Source of the DNA: Toxonevra muliebris
Lineage: Eukaryota; Arthropoda; Insecta; Diptera; Pallopteridae
DNA length: 64,000 nt
Reading direction: 5' to 3'
NCBI GenBank assembly: GCA_963691655.1
Contig: OY829329.1
Span: 53,891,408 to 53,955,407 of the forward strand
Under the pieces are notes generated by a model, which was not told the origin of the DNA, did not search any database, and saw nothing but the letters and a program-made list of their open reading frames with translations. Of the stretch, positions 33,651 through 45,700 are shown piece after piece (within the stretch, counting starts at the first letter, position 1; every line of letters begins with the position of its first letter). A program made the translations under genes and the position numbers.

Positions 33651-36600
33651 GGCGCTGTAACAAATGCTATATTTATAATAAATATAAAATTGGTTCAAAT
33701 TTTTAAACAATTTTTGGGATATAATTTATAATTATAATTTTTAGATATAATTTCAAGAATGGTTTTTGATAAGAATATAGAGCCTCTATATAATTCAACT
33801 GAAATCTAATAAAATTGTTCATAAAAAAAAACAGTTAAAAGTTATTCCTTTTTACTACAGATATGCTGGACTGGAATTTCTATTTAACTGCTGAATGACC
33901 CCTTTACCATAATTTTGCTCAAACAGTATCATCAGCTGATATAGCTTTGTTTTTGTTGAAGGTTACTCACTAATGCGCTTAACGGTCTTTTGTTTTTATA
34001 AAAATTCACTATGTTCTTGGCTATCAAAGTCCAGTTGTTTTCGTACACGTGGTTGAGTTCACATCGATGATAATACAATAAAAAAGTTTCATTTTCTGGT
34101 GGCCCAGACGCAACGTGATTTTTCATTCCTAAAATTTAATTAACACAATATTGATTTGAGATTTTCATTTATAATGATTCTCTGTTTTTAATGTGCAGTT
34201 CTGCAAGTTAAATACTTTTGAAAATGTCAATTGTGTCAATAATGAGACACATTTTTAAATCTACAATTTTTTTTCCAAATTTAATGGAAGCCTGAATTGT
34301 CGCTACGAATCTTCAATTTTAAATATCAAGTACTTCATTATTTTTTTAATTTTAACGCTTTTTCGCAGAAAAGGCAAAACAACGTTTGCCCGGTCAGCCA
34401 GTCTTAAATATTTCTTCATGCCAAATTCCCCAAAAAATCGTAATTTTATTAGATTTGAATATTAAACTTTTCATATTGCATAAATACATAAGTAGTTAAA
34501 ACTTAACCAAAAAGTATAAATCTTAAAGTGATTTAATTATTTTTTATGTATGATAATATTATTTAAATTTTCAGATTCGTGTAGGGATTTGATTTGAGAA
34601 CGAAAATATTTAAATTGAATATGTAAATGGGTAACTCAAATAAAATGCTTGCCAACAAATATGTAACACATTTCTGTTTAGTTTTTCTTTCCTCAGCTTT
34701 TGCTTTTCATTTCTATTAAAAAATGATTTTGATCCCATTGGAATTTATTTCTAGCCTTCAGATAGTTTCGATGCAGAATATTTCTCTTGAAGATGCCATT
34801 ATAGGTTTCAGTTTACCCAGTATAATTATATATATATGTATGAACACATAAAGAAATTATTTCATATAGAGACACAAACTCTTTCCTCACCCCATGGTGA
34901 GGAAAGAGTTGCCGGTGAAGTAATTTTCTATGAGTTTTGAATCTCTACAGCGAGAATCCTTGATATGTTATAGGTACAGGGTCGGAATCATAGTCTTCGA
35001 ATCACCATTAAAAAATTGAATTTGATTTCGTAAAGTTTCAAATTTTTACATATTCAATTCAATATTCAATTTATATTTAAAAATCATGAGTTTTTAATTA
35101 AATTTGATTTGAATAGAAAAATATTCAAATTGAATATGTAAGTGGTTAAATAAATGAAATTCATTTATATTCTTATTTAACGTATTTGTACTTACTATAT
35201 ATTAAACTAATTTAGGTTTGATTTTAAAGATGATTTACAAAAACCAATGCCTAGCGTAGAAATAGAGTGATCGATTCTAGGTCAGTCTTTGCAATACTTT
35301 CACTATGAAACCAGCGGCATCAAACATTTTTTGTTTGAATTTCAATGCAAATTGAATATATAACAAGCCAGAAAGCTCAAAAGGAATATATGTAAGAGCC
35401 CATTTATTAAATATCTAATTCTAAACACGTTCACCTAAGAAAAAGAGGAACGAAAATGTAAAAGTTCGTGTTAAAATTGAATATAAGAAAACATTTTATG
35501 CTGCAATACATATATTGGGAATGGTGTTGTACATAATGTGCAGCAACAATAACTCTTCCATCATCATCAACATCAATGTCATCATCGGAAGTATGTATGT
35601 AAAAACAGCTAGAACAATAACACGTGAAAGCTGTCAACATCATACAGTGTAAAAACCAAACAGCAACCATGAACATGCAATACTCATGGAAGAGGAAGCA
35701 AAAAGAAAGAAAGCAAAAACAAAGCGAACAGAAAAGAAGAACAAAAATTAAACACCCGCCAAAATTATTGATATATGAGTAAGTAAGAGGGTGAGGTAAA
35801 AAGTGCATAGATACAGTGACGCATATATATTTACATTAGGGTGTTATAAAACAAATAAAACAAATTTGAATAAAAATGTGTTGCATACTTTTTGGCAAAA
35901 TATTTTAATTGATTCAACCTCTAGCATAGGTACATATTCATTATAAATATTTTCAATTTCAAATCAATAAATAAATGAATAGAATGAATTTTTCAAACGA
36001 ATAAAGTTGATGCTAGAAAAAACTCTTATTTTCGAAACACCCATCCATGCTATGATACCAAAAACAAATAAAGCAAAAAACACCAAAAGAGATAGCTACA
36101 AAAAAAACAGCAAAAGCAATAACAACAACAACCAGTCAACCAACCAACAACAGTTTATAAGCTTAATAACAACAATAAATAGAAAATATGAGTGAGTGGT
36201 ATATATAGCAGTTAAGTACAGTACAGCAAGCTGCTAGATAGAAGCAGAGACAGAAATACCTCACCATAATATATAAGGACGAACGAACAAACGCATGGAC
36301 AGACATAACAGAGACGTGACTTTGTTGCTTTATTAATATCATAAAAATTGTTTAACACTTTTGACGTGTCGGTATTTATTATTAATAATAATAGGCTCAA
36401 AACGAAAAACAACAAAATAATAATATAGCAACATATAAAAACAAAGAACAGGGAGTAGAGACAGAAATGTGGAGTGAACTTGGAATGAGAATGAGTGTGC
36501 AATACAAAGTAAGAAAGCCTTAGACAATGGCAGCTTTCGCTATTGCAAAAAAAAAAAAATTGAAATTGATTCACGTGTGGCAACATAAATCACTAAATAT

Positions 36601-38039
36601 GTGTGCAGAATTATTAACAACACCCAAAAATAGGGAATGGGGGGAGGGGGAGATAGGGATGGGTAGAAAAAAAACTGTAAAAGGAATTGTATGCTATATT
36701 CTTTAAAAATACATTTATAAAATATATATATATATATAAATAAACTAAACAATAAAAATAACAACAAACTGACAAAACCACAAATTAATTTATGCAATAC
36801 TTTGAAGTTTATCCTGCCCGGTTCTTCCAACTAGTAATGAAAAACACCACAGGCAAAGCATTGACACCAATTTACACAACAACAACAACAACGATGGTGT
36901 TGCTGTCACTTTTGGTTAGCTTTTAAATGCAATAATTAAAATTTTGTAGTTTAAATACGCAGATGATTAAAAATTTCAACAACAACAACAATTTTGATTA
37001 TCATAAAATTGTAGCTACTCTACTGTTTTACAGTTGCTGACTGCTTGCTCCTAATGCTATTTTTCCTGTTGTTGCTCTTGTCGTTTCTACTGATGTTGAT
37101 AATAATATCAACAATAAGCACTCCATACACTTGGCCATTAAATCAACAATCATTATGGTAGAGTATTAGTGGCAGTGATGCCATTCAGCCATTTGTTATT
37201 GCTGCTGCTTTGTTGTCTGCAATAGCATTAATTCAATTATGGTTAAAATATTGTTGTTTGACAAACTAAATGACAACTTAAACAAAGTAAGTAGAGCGTA
37301 AAATTGTGTGTGGGGTTGTACAGTGTACACTTTAAAATAGATACAGAGCTGTATGCAAATAAAATATACAAGCTCATGCTTATATACACGAAAAAGAAGC
37401 CTTTAGGCCAGTTTTTCACCACTTAAAAAGTTGCAAATGCAATATATCCATCTATGTATAAACGAGTATGTATGCGTGGGAATTGTTGCAGCTGTTTTCG
37501 AGGCACAAAAACCAAAAATTCAGAAGAATATTTCAAAAAGCAAGCAAGCAGATAAAAGCAAATGTCCTTTTTTTTTTTGTTTGCTTTTGTGTGAAAATAA
37601 ATAAAAGTTTTATTGAAAAAAAAAATTATGTATGTATGTTGAACTATATAGTGAAAAGTTTTTGAGGCATTTACTTTTTCAAGTAAATAAATAATGGTAA
37701 TGAAGTTTGGGCAGTAAAGTTTAAACCTTCATGCATTACAATCTACTAACAAGTTGCAGGCTCGTTCAGTTTAATTTCTAAGAAATCATGCAATTTGAAA
37801 ACTTTACAGCATCAAAGCTTTTAGCTGACTTCCAGTAACTCTATCTTACAGTAACTGAGCCAGAGCTAATAAAGATTCATCTTTAAAGAATATACCAAAA
37901 TAACCAGTTTCTAAAAGGGTTGGTATTTAAAACTCATGAATATCTCATGAATTTAAAGAGATTTTATGCACATTCTAAAACTACGCACACTCAAGGTTTT
38001 GTTAATTTTTTCATATATTTTTTCTACATTCGTGATTAA
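33651..38039. other. A+T-rich non-coding DNA
   Basis: No gene recognised. Several related strings such as AAATTGAATATGTAA recur near 34615 and 35130, weak traces of an old dispersed repeat. A G-tract cluster lies at 36633-36664. CAA runs lie near 36120-36180 and 36880. Confidence 0.5.
36633..36664 (+). other. G-quadruplex-forming motif
   Basis: Five G tracts of at least three (GGG AAT G6 A G5 AGATA GGG AT GGG) with loops of 1-5 nt on the plus strand satisfy the usual G4 rule. Function unknown. Confidence 0.6.
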
Positions 38040-38700
38040 TTGCTGTATGTGAGCATTTGTTTGATGGACTCCTATACATGTAGTTATTGAACATTTCGAA
38101 TCTCTTCGCTCATGTGCATGCTCAAAAATGTGAGTGTTCGTATTTGATCATTGATATATTAGACGCTTTTGATTTTTTTACACATTAGCATGTTCAAAAT
38201 CATCAGTGCTCGTTTTTTAATACAAATTTTTGATTGATTTTTATTATATCTTACATACACATATGTGTTCAAGACTATCAGGATTTGTATTTGAGCACTC
38301 ACGTACTGAACATTCTTGATTTCTTCACTCATGAACATGTTCAAGAACTAAGGATTTATATTTTAACACTCATTTGTACTCATGTACATGCTCAAGACCA
38401 CTAGAGTTCGCATTTGAACACTTGTCTACTGAAAATTCATGATTATTTCGCGCATGTAAATGTTCAAGAACATGAGTGTTCGTATTTAATTTCTTTGGGT
38501 ATGTAAATGTTCAAGAAAAAAAGTGTTTATGTACTGAACGTACTTAATCTAAGCACAAATTGCATGTTCATAAATATGAATATCATTCGCATTTGATACC
38601 TCATGTACTGAATATTCTTAATCTCTTTGCACATGCACATGTTCGGGGACACGAATTTTTGTGCTTGAACACGAGTACACGGGTATGTGCTTGTCAACTT
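38040..38700. repeat. Degenerate tandem repeat of roughly 100 bp
   Basis: The strings ATGTTCAAGAAC, GTGTTCGTATTTGA, CATGTACTGAACATTCTTGA and TCTCTTCGC-x-CATG recur several times in the same order with much divergence. Inverted near-palindromes (GTTCAAGAAC) are embedded in it. No protein is evident. Confidence 0.6.
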
Positions 38701-39411
38701 TTGTGAGCAGAACATAGCAGAGATATTTTACTCTTTAACAATTGCATGTGCTAAAAGATCGAGAATATTCAGTATATTTGAAAACAAATACCAACACTGA
38801 ACTCTAATAATGCGAGAACACTAACGGAGTACAACGAAAGTTTGAACTAAGCCTCAATAAAATTTATGGGATTAGTCAAAATTGACCACCACATGCTGGT
38901 TTGTTTTTTGTCTTTTTAAAACAAAACAATTAAGAGAGGACAAGAGATTCTTTAAAACCTCTAATGGCTATAAATATGTCAGCAAAAATCCCAACTTTTC
39001 CGTACTTCAAACTAGTTCCATTAGTACTGCTTCCATTAGACACTTCAGACTCCTCAGACATTTCAGACTCCTGGCAAAAATTGTGTGTACTTTGATTTTC
39101 AAATATTTCATTCATACAAAAAGTACAATGTAAAATTGATATTTTTGTAATGTTATTTTTAATGTAAAAATAAAAATGTTAGTTTCATGTCAAATTATAA
39201 TGTTAAAATTACATTTCGTAATGTCAATTTTGATATTTTTTCATGTTGGCTGAATATTGTAAACAAAAAATGTTATTTTTACAGCTTTTTCACGTACTTT
39301 TTTTTTGAGTGTATTTCCACTAGAAGTAGCTGAGTTAAAAATATCTTTACTTTTAGGTAACAAGGAATTTAGTTCGGGCTGATGTTGTACAATTGATTAC
39401 TGATCTCTATG

Positions 39412-39570
39412 CAAATCTGTAATTCTGGGTTATGATTTCAAATATTAGTAGCTTATATAGGATATTGAAAGATTAAGAACTATCACTAAGATCACTGATG
39501 AGGGATCGTGGCGGATTCCGAAACGGCCGTCTGATTTGCCCGTCTCTGTATACACTGTTGTTGTGATGAC
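39412..39570 (+). repeat. 159-bp hammerhead-bearing repeat, copy 1
   Basis: It matches 63321-63479 base for base over 159 bp with no indel and fewer than ten substitutions. Homology begins at CAAATC and stops after GTTGTTGTGATGAC. The ribozyme core is in the right half. No open frame and no flanking target duplication are visible. It could be a short retroposon or a fragment of a larger retroelement such as a Penelope-like element or a retrozyme; I cannot tell which. Confidence 0.9.
39482..39567 (+). ncRNA. Type I hammerhead self-cleaving ribozyme, copy 1
   Basis: All conserved elements are present in order. Stem I 5' strand AGATCA (39489-39494). Core CTGATGA (39495-39501). Stem II GGGATC (39502-39507) pairs fully with GATTCC (39514-39519, one G-U) around a GTGGCG loop. 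Then GAA (39520-39522), and stem III ACGGCCGT (39523-39530). The cleavage base is C39531 and the stem I 3' strand is TGATTT (39532-39537). Predicted self-cleavage is between 39531 and 39532. Stem I may extend through ATCAC (39482-39486) with GTGAT (39563-39567). Stem III is self-complementary with almost no loop. In known type I hammerheads of this kind, such short stem III versions often act as dimers or in tandem RNAs; for this element that is inference. Confidence 0.88.
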
Positions 39571-39917
39571 GTTCCTTAAGCCTGTCATACATTACCTAAA
39601 TCTCTATGCTTTTTGTTCAGTTAGGCGGAAGGAAGAATTTCCTCGAAATTATAATAAAATAAAATAAAAGATTCAATAATATATTAAAAATCTCCTTTAT
39701 ATAAAACTTCGAAAGACACTCACTGCCATTAATGACTGACAGTAGTGTTTCATTTTTCCTGAATTTTTCAATTGCTCCCATTTATTTTGTTTGGAGCAAC
39801 CAAACCAACTACATTACGACAATCATACGCAAAAGCAAAAGATACCAAACCATTCTCGAAGCAAATGAAATCAAAGTTTTACAAGAGATTTCGCTTTTCC
39901 ATACACACTCGCACACA

Positions 39918-39957
<40 letters not shown>

Positions 39958-40391
39958 ACCAATATGTATTTTTAAGATTACATCAAAGTTTTGATTGCAT
40001 TTTTATGAAATTGCAAAAACAAAACGAAAAACATAATAAACATATCGAAAAATAATAATAAAAAAAAACAAACAAGACAAATACTTGAGAAAAATATGAA
40101 AATTTTATTTGTATGTATAAAAATAAAAACATGAAAATTATTTTAGTTGAAAAAATGTATAAAAATTACATACATTTTTGTGTCTTTCAATCCAAAGAAA
40201 GAAATTTTTAAGTTTGATGTTTTGTGAGGAGGTAAAGAAGAGGAAACGACGGTAGCGAAATGTAGGCAACACTTGTCTAAATTGAAAGCACGCTTCAATT
40301 TGATATTTGCATTTAAATGAGGTTGTGTTTTGTTGTCACTTTTGTTTTCTCAAAACTTCAAATTACTTACAAAACAGTCAACCACCCAATC
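39571..40391. other. A+T-rich non-coding DNA with a (CA)n microsatellite
   Basis: The (AC)n run spans about 39920-39953. The two overlapping open frames here simply translate it as Thr-His repeats. No gene is recognised. Confidence 0.6.
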
Positions 40392-40406
40392 ACCCACCCA
40401 CCCACC
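40392..40406 (-). other. G-quadruplex motif (GGGT)3GGG on the minus strand
   Basis: The plus strand reads CCCACCCACCCACCC. The complement has four GGG tracts with single-T loops, the textbook very stable parallel G4; the C strand can form an i-motif. Function unknown. Confidence 0.72.
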
Positions 40407-40684
40407 CACCAGTAACCCCCAGTTTGTAAGTAAACAAAACACACAAATATTTAATTTAATATTTACTATTTTCCAATTTGGAATTTGTATTGTTTTCTAT
40501 ATATGATTTTGTATATGCATATGTGTGTGTGTGTGAGTATGTGTGCATGTATATTAGGATGCACTGAAAAAATTAAAAGTTGCATTGTCTAACTTTTAAA
40601 TTTTAATAAGGTTTTTTTCAGGATTATCGTAAAAGTCCAAAAAAAAAGGAAATCAAACAAAAAATCGGTTTCAAATGACAGACT

Positions 40685-40952
40685 GAGAGGAAAAGCGGGC
40701 TAAAATTTATATAAGAGCAAAACTGAAATAATTTAGTGTATCAGTGTAAGAATGCCATAAGTAATACGGTTTAGAGTGAAAATAAAATGCCTTAAAAGTA
40801 AGAGCAAAAATGGTATAACAATTCTTTCAGAGCAAGAACAGCAAAATTTTTTTATTCCGTTTTCGCTCTGAACATATTTCGTTTCGCTTTTGCTCTTAAG
40901 TAAAATTAATCCACTTTTTTCTGAACGTAGAAGTTATACCACTTTTCCTCTC
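40685..40952. mobile_element. MITE copy 2 with CTGAGAGGAAAAG ends (inverse orientation)
   Basis: 268 bp, inverse of 25711-26004. The ends are GAGAGGAAAAGCGGGC and ACCACTTTTCCTCTC; the same TATAAGAGCAAAA, AATACGGTTTAGAGTGAAAA and CTGAACGTAGAAGTTATACC blocks are present. The extra CT/AG outside both ends of this copy extends the inverted repeat to CTGAGAGG. No coding capacity. Confidence 0.82.
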
Positions 40953-41499
40953 AGCCGCTCAAACCAAATTCAAATTTAAAAATCCAGCAAATGATACCAT
41001 AAAGCACACTTTATTAATTTCAAAGTTTATATAGAAATATTTTAAACTAATTTTTGAAAATATTTTTATCGGTTCTCCAAGAAGACTTGATGAATCTGAT
41101 GGCAATTTTTGTGGAAATTATGATTTTATGAGATCGTTTATATTCCAGCGTAAATTACACTTAAAGAAAGGTAAAAATTTGTAAGCAATTGTAAAGAAAC
41201 AATATGCTTAGATTTATTATAAACATCGCAATGTTGCACAAAACATGGCAGCCTGACCTTCTGCCCATATAGCTTTATTGAGTTTACTACTGAGTTTTTG
41301 ATAATTCAAAGCAGCACATAAGTTGTGTATTGTCTATTTTACTAGGTAGTCTTTTTTAAAACTTTAAATCCGAACATAATGAAAACTATATGAACTAGAT
41401 CCATAGAATCTTCTATAATTTCCAAACTCTGACTATTCTTCACTTATTCGGCATTTAGTTTATAACATATTTGGCTCCCATTTCGACTGCGCATGTGAT

Positions 41500-41965
41500 T
41501 GTCTTACCAGCTATTAGACTATCCATGTGACCATTTCTTTGGGCACATATTTAATTTTTTTACTTGCGAATATATTTGACCATAAATGTTACAGCCTTTT
41601 TGACTAACTATTTGGTTATTTGCCTATCATTTATGAGCATTCATAGCTTTTGACTACACATTTGACTTAATATTTGTTCTATTTGATTGTCTAAATGGCA
41701 AACAATTTTACTCCTATTTGACTAGCTTTTTGACTATCTACTTATTTGACTAACTATTTGACGATTTACTTGAGAACCCTTGAGAAGTCATATTTGACTT
41801 TTTACTCGCTATTTTACTGCCTTTTTGGTTTTTTTTTTTTTTTTTTTTGACTATCTCTTTCACTACTCATTAGATTATCTATTTGACTATTCTTTTGACA
41901 ATCTGATTAACTCTTTGGCTATGCACTTGACTATTAAGTTAAGCAAATATTCATTTAACTGGCTA
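41500..41965. repeat. Degenerate TTTGACTA minisatellite
   Basis: The strings TTTGACTAT and TTTGACTAACTAT recur many times at irregular spacing, and a poly-T run sits at about 41828-41848. It is a decayed tandem array without coding character. Confidence 0.65.
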
Positions 41966-42308
41966 TTGGCTACACAGAGCCAAAACAACCTAATAAAATA
42001 GAACAAAAGTAAAAAGATATCTCTATGGTTTTTCTTCAAGAAGAAAATCTTCTTATTTTTAGAAGGATTTTCTTTTCAATAAAACGAATAAGAAATATTC
42101 GAAATTTTATAAGATTATCTTCTTGAATTTATTGAAAAGAAAACTTTATTATTTTTATAACGTAACCGTCTTGAATTTATTAAAGAGAATATCTTATTAT
42201 TTTTATAAGGCAATCGCATTGAATTTATTGAAATCATAGATGTTAAGTGAGTTGTTTTTACAAATAAAGCAAGCGAATTGGGGCATTTGAAAACAATTTA
42301 AGACGAAA

Positions 42309-42500
42309 TTAATTAAGTTTACCACTGCAGGCCATTGCAAAAACACAAAACTCGGAAATAGATAAAAAATCGGATCCAACGACGATAATTTTTGGCTGTA
42401 GTTTCTCCTTCAGTGATTCATTATCATTGCGTGTTACAGCGAGTGTAACAAAATCTGTTTGGGGATCAGCTATTGTTGGTTTGCTGTCTTCATTAAACCG
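42309..42500 (-). other. Unrecognised 63-codon open frame between splice-like signals
   Basis: On the minus strand the frame runs from CGG at 42500 to TAA at 42309 without a Met start. It has protein-like composition (TIADPQTDFVTLAVTRNDN, KLQPKIIVVGSDFL). Just upstream is CTGCAGCCTTAG (acceptor-like) and near its end CAGTGGTAAAC (donor-like). I do not recognise the product. It could be a fragment of a transposon gene, an exon, or chance. Confidence 0.25.
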
Positions 42501-42710
42501 CTAAGGCTGCAGCAAAGCATGTTGAACAATTGTAGAAACACAATATGTATTTAGAATTTGTATAGAAAACTAGATAAATCAAAATTTTATATTTTTATAA
42601 ACGACTTTACCTTTTGAAATGTTGTCACAATGCTTCAAGAAGAAGCCCATCGCTAGTAGCGTACAAAAACTTGAACCAAGTTAAAAATAACAATGCAATT
42701 TATTGAGAAA

Positions 42711-42763
42711 TTAGACATGAAAATTTACCCTTAGATTTAATTTTCATAGTCTCCTAAAAAAGA
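42711..42763 (+). repeat. Short dispersed repeat, copy 1
   Basis: It contains TAGATTTAATTTTCATAGTC followed by TCCTAAAAA, shared with 52476-52540 (inverse) and 63528-63605. This copy lacks the AAGTCATGACTT palindrome present in the others. Confidence 0.6.
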
Positions 42764-43150
42764 AATAGCAAGTATATAACAAGAGATAAAAGGGCCCACA
42801 TAAAATTTAGAAGATATTCTTTTTAATAGATTCAAAAAGAATTCTAATAAAATTAAGAAGATTAATATTGTAATATTACTTAGATTTGTCATAGAAACAA
42901 GAAGATTTTCTCTATGAATTTGTTGTTTTACTGAATTTAAGAAAGAAAGATTGCCAATAAAGTAAAAAAAACTGAAACTAGAAGTTTTCTCCTTATTTTT
43001 AGCAGATATACTTTTAAATAAAATTAAACGGATTTTTCACATAAAAATAATAAGAAATCTTTATGAAAATATCTTCGTTACTGCCTTTTGTCAAACTCCT
43101 TTGTCTAGAAACTGTTCATAGAGATGATCTTTTACATTTTAAAAGACATA

Positions 43151-44997
43151 TTTTTCTCTGTGTATCTAACTAGATCTAACTATATCTCCGACTCCATTCC
43201 ATAAATACTTTAGTTTTTTCGACATACCCTAATGTATCTACAAGTGAATTTAACTAAAGAAAAGTGCACATGTGTTGTGGCTTAAATGGATTTCGATTTT
43301 ACATACAAGTATCTACGCTGGTTTGTCTGCATGAATGTAGATATACATTTTGATTTCACACACACCACTGGAATTGTATTTACATAGGTACTTTGGCTTG
43401 ATTTAATGATGAAAGTTTGTGGTAAAATTAATTTTGCTAAGCATATGTAAATGTATTTAATTTCAAATTAATTTATTAGTGTATGACATAAAGAGAGATA
43501 GACTTAAAAAACGATATCATACAAATCTAAAAGTGAAGGAATACAAGATAAGCCATTGTGCGGTATTCCGGTGTTTGTGACGTCACATGATGTATTCTCA
43601 GAGAATTCTAAACTCAACTCACTGAATATATGAAGCAAATTTAGGTTATAAAAAGGAAGATCTTCTTGTATAAAAGATTTTCTGAGTATGGCTTTTTCAC
43701 AACATCCCAATAGTTGAAGTTTCAGAAGAAAATTAATATTATTAATTTTGCAATAACTTGAAGAATAATTTTCTTTAAATTTTAATTTAAATTTGACTTT
43801 AATAATTGACAAAAATCAATGCCGATTTTTTATCAAGAAATATCTTCAAATATCTATCTATCTATCTTCTAAATATAATAACATTATTATAAATTATTTA
43901 CTAATTTCAACACCCGGCAAATATTAAATAATAATCACTTAAATATAATGAAAAAGTAATCTTTCAGGATTATATTAACACTCAGTGTAATAACATCATT
44001 GTCTGTATGTCTGTCTGGCTGAATGCTTCTAATTATATGCAATGAATATGATCACAATACCACTACAGTGCGCATACGACCAACATCATCAACATCCCTT
44101 CGCGTCCTTATAGTTCCCCCAACGTCATCGTTATTCGTCGTCATCCTGCTGCTACCATCATTCTTTCTTACTCATTGTGGATTTATTTACACATTTTGCA
44201 TACGTAATTACACCTTTTTCGACTTTGATTCCTTTCTTAGTCCTTTGTAAGTTATGCTCTTTGCTGCTTTTGATACTACTGCTGCTGCTGCTGTTACTGC
44301 TTCCTCTACGATGCAACACACAAAAAGGACATGCACACAGCAAGCAACATAGCAGCCAAGCAGACAGGCTGTTTTATAGGCAACCAGCCAGGTCTACTAT
44401 GTATGAATGCACTACCAATGCGCTATACACACACAATGAAAAATGTTTGCGATAATTACTGTAGAATTTTAAAAATGGAGACATATGAAAGTTGTATGGC
44501 GATAGTAAATCGTATAAAAATGCAATGGCTTCGTTGGCTGGATCTTAATGAGTTATGATGATAGTCAATTCGAATCACGATGGTGGAACGCACAGAAGAA
44601 AACGACCTAATCTTTGTTTATAAAACCAGAAACAGACGGACCTGACTACACTTAGTTTAGTTGAAGATTTTTCGCTGCAGCCACAATTTTTCATTGATTA
44701 TATCTAAATATTTTCAGTTGCACAGAATCAGAGCTTTGCTAATGCGATGAAAAAGCGATTTTTTTTAAATCTTTCAAGTAACAACTTAAACCATTCCTTG
44801 CATTTTCTTTTTCTTTATTGTGATAACAAAAATTTTGTTAGTTTTTTACATTTGCGTGAGAAAATATTTAAGAATTATTTTAAATAAATTAAAGCTGGCA
44901 TCATTTACGTGACCACATAGAAGTGAGAAACTGACACTGATTGTATCGCTTACAGTTTAACGACAGAGGTTTTTACTCGATCTGACATACATGCTGT
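43151..44997. other. A+T-rich non-coding DNA
   Basis: An open frame of 102 codons on the minus strand (43504-43812) has no recognisable domain, so I do not call it a gene. A CTG/CTGTTA triplet run lies near 44279-44300. Nothing else is recognised. Confidence 0.5.
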
Positions 44998-45700
44998 ATT
45001 GTATTGTATTATATTGTACTATATTATAGAGGTTTCTGTCGTTGTACCGCGACCTATAAGATCTATTGTACGTCCCTCTTTTCTATCTTGTCTAATCTGC
45101 CTAGAGTACCTTATCCAGTCCAGTCTCCCTCAAGAATTTGAGTTTTGCGCAAGGATCTATTGATGCTAGTTCGGTACTGGGCACTTGGTGCACGCCCAGA
45201 CATTTCCTTCTTTTGTGGATCAGTGCTCCACATTGAGCTAAGATATGTTCTGATGATTCGTCTTCCTCATTACAAAACCTACAAATTGAGCTTTGCTCAA
45301 CCCCTATCTTGCAAAGGTGTTCTCTGAGCCCGCAATGCCCAGTCAGAATACCAGCGAATATGCGCAAACTGTTTGTTTGTTGAGACCAACGCAGAATGCG
45401 TATCTACTCTTATTATAATTACCTAAAAGCGCTTTGGATTGCCTCAGTCCCGTAAGATTGGTAAAGAGTTCTTGCCTCTTGTTCCTCTCTTCTTGCCTGA
45501 GTAACTCCCTGATTACGCTATCTCCTATTCCACAGAAGGGTTCAGGTCCCACGACAGTGGTTGCTACCCCCTTTCTTGCAAGCTCGTCTGCCTGCTCATT
45601 ACCCTCAATTCCTGCGTGTCCGGGGACCCAACATAGAGCGACTTCGTTGTTTTTGCCCAGTTGATTGAGCTTGCTCAAACAGTCCCACGCCAAATTAGAG
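44998..45700 (-). mobile_element. 5'-truncated non-LTR retrotransposon (LINE family 2), copy C
   Basis: On the minus strand it ends in a pentamer tail; the plus strand reads TGTATTGTATTGTATTATATTG at the left edge. It then contains ACCGCGACCTATAAGATCTA, shared with copy D at 54991. Coding remnants on the minus strand carry the RNase H end (WVPGHAGIEGNEQADELARK) and CRFCNEEDESSEHILAQC (C-x2-C-x8-H-x4-C). The 5' break is near 45700. No target duplication is clear. Confidence 0.88.
45101..45693 (-). pseudogene. C-terminal remnant of LINE ORF2 (copy C), frameshifted
   Basis: There are two overlapping frames: 45693-45343 (RNase H C-terminal part with GHAGIEGNEQADELA, then a helical stretch) and 45367-45101 (GILTGHCGLREHLCKIG, the CCHC knuckle, then FLRETGLD before the stop). 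The frameshift near 45360 separates them. The RNase H active-site Asp and Glu residues upstream are lost. Copy D (55091-55996) is the same family but longer, with about the same C-terminus. Confidence 0.85.

Larger units (their letters stand above)
41990..43150. mobile_element. Possible foldback-type element with repetitive inverted arms
   Basis: The left arm (about 41990-42245) is built of ~50-bp subrepeats like CTTGAATTTATTGAAAAGAA and TTATTATTTTTATAA. The right arm (about 42810-43150) has related strings in inverse orientation (AAAAATAATAAGAAATCTTTA). CACAGAG near 41974 and CTCTGTG near 43154 could be the outer ends. Long arms made of short tandem repeats are typical of foldback elements. 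The match is diffuse and the sequence is simple, so this is a suggestion. The middle holds an unexplained open frame (42309-42500). Confidence 0.4.

Noticed and set aside
43504..43812. 102-codon open frame on the minus strand
   Set aside because: No recognisable domain, no start context and no repeat partner; not enough to call a gene.
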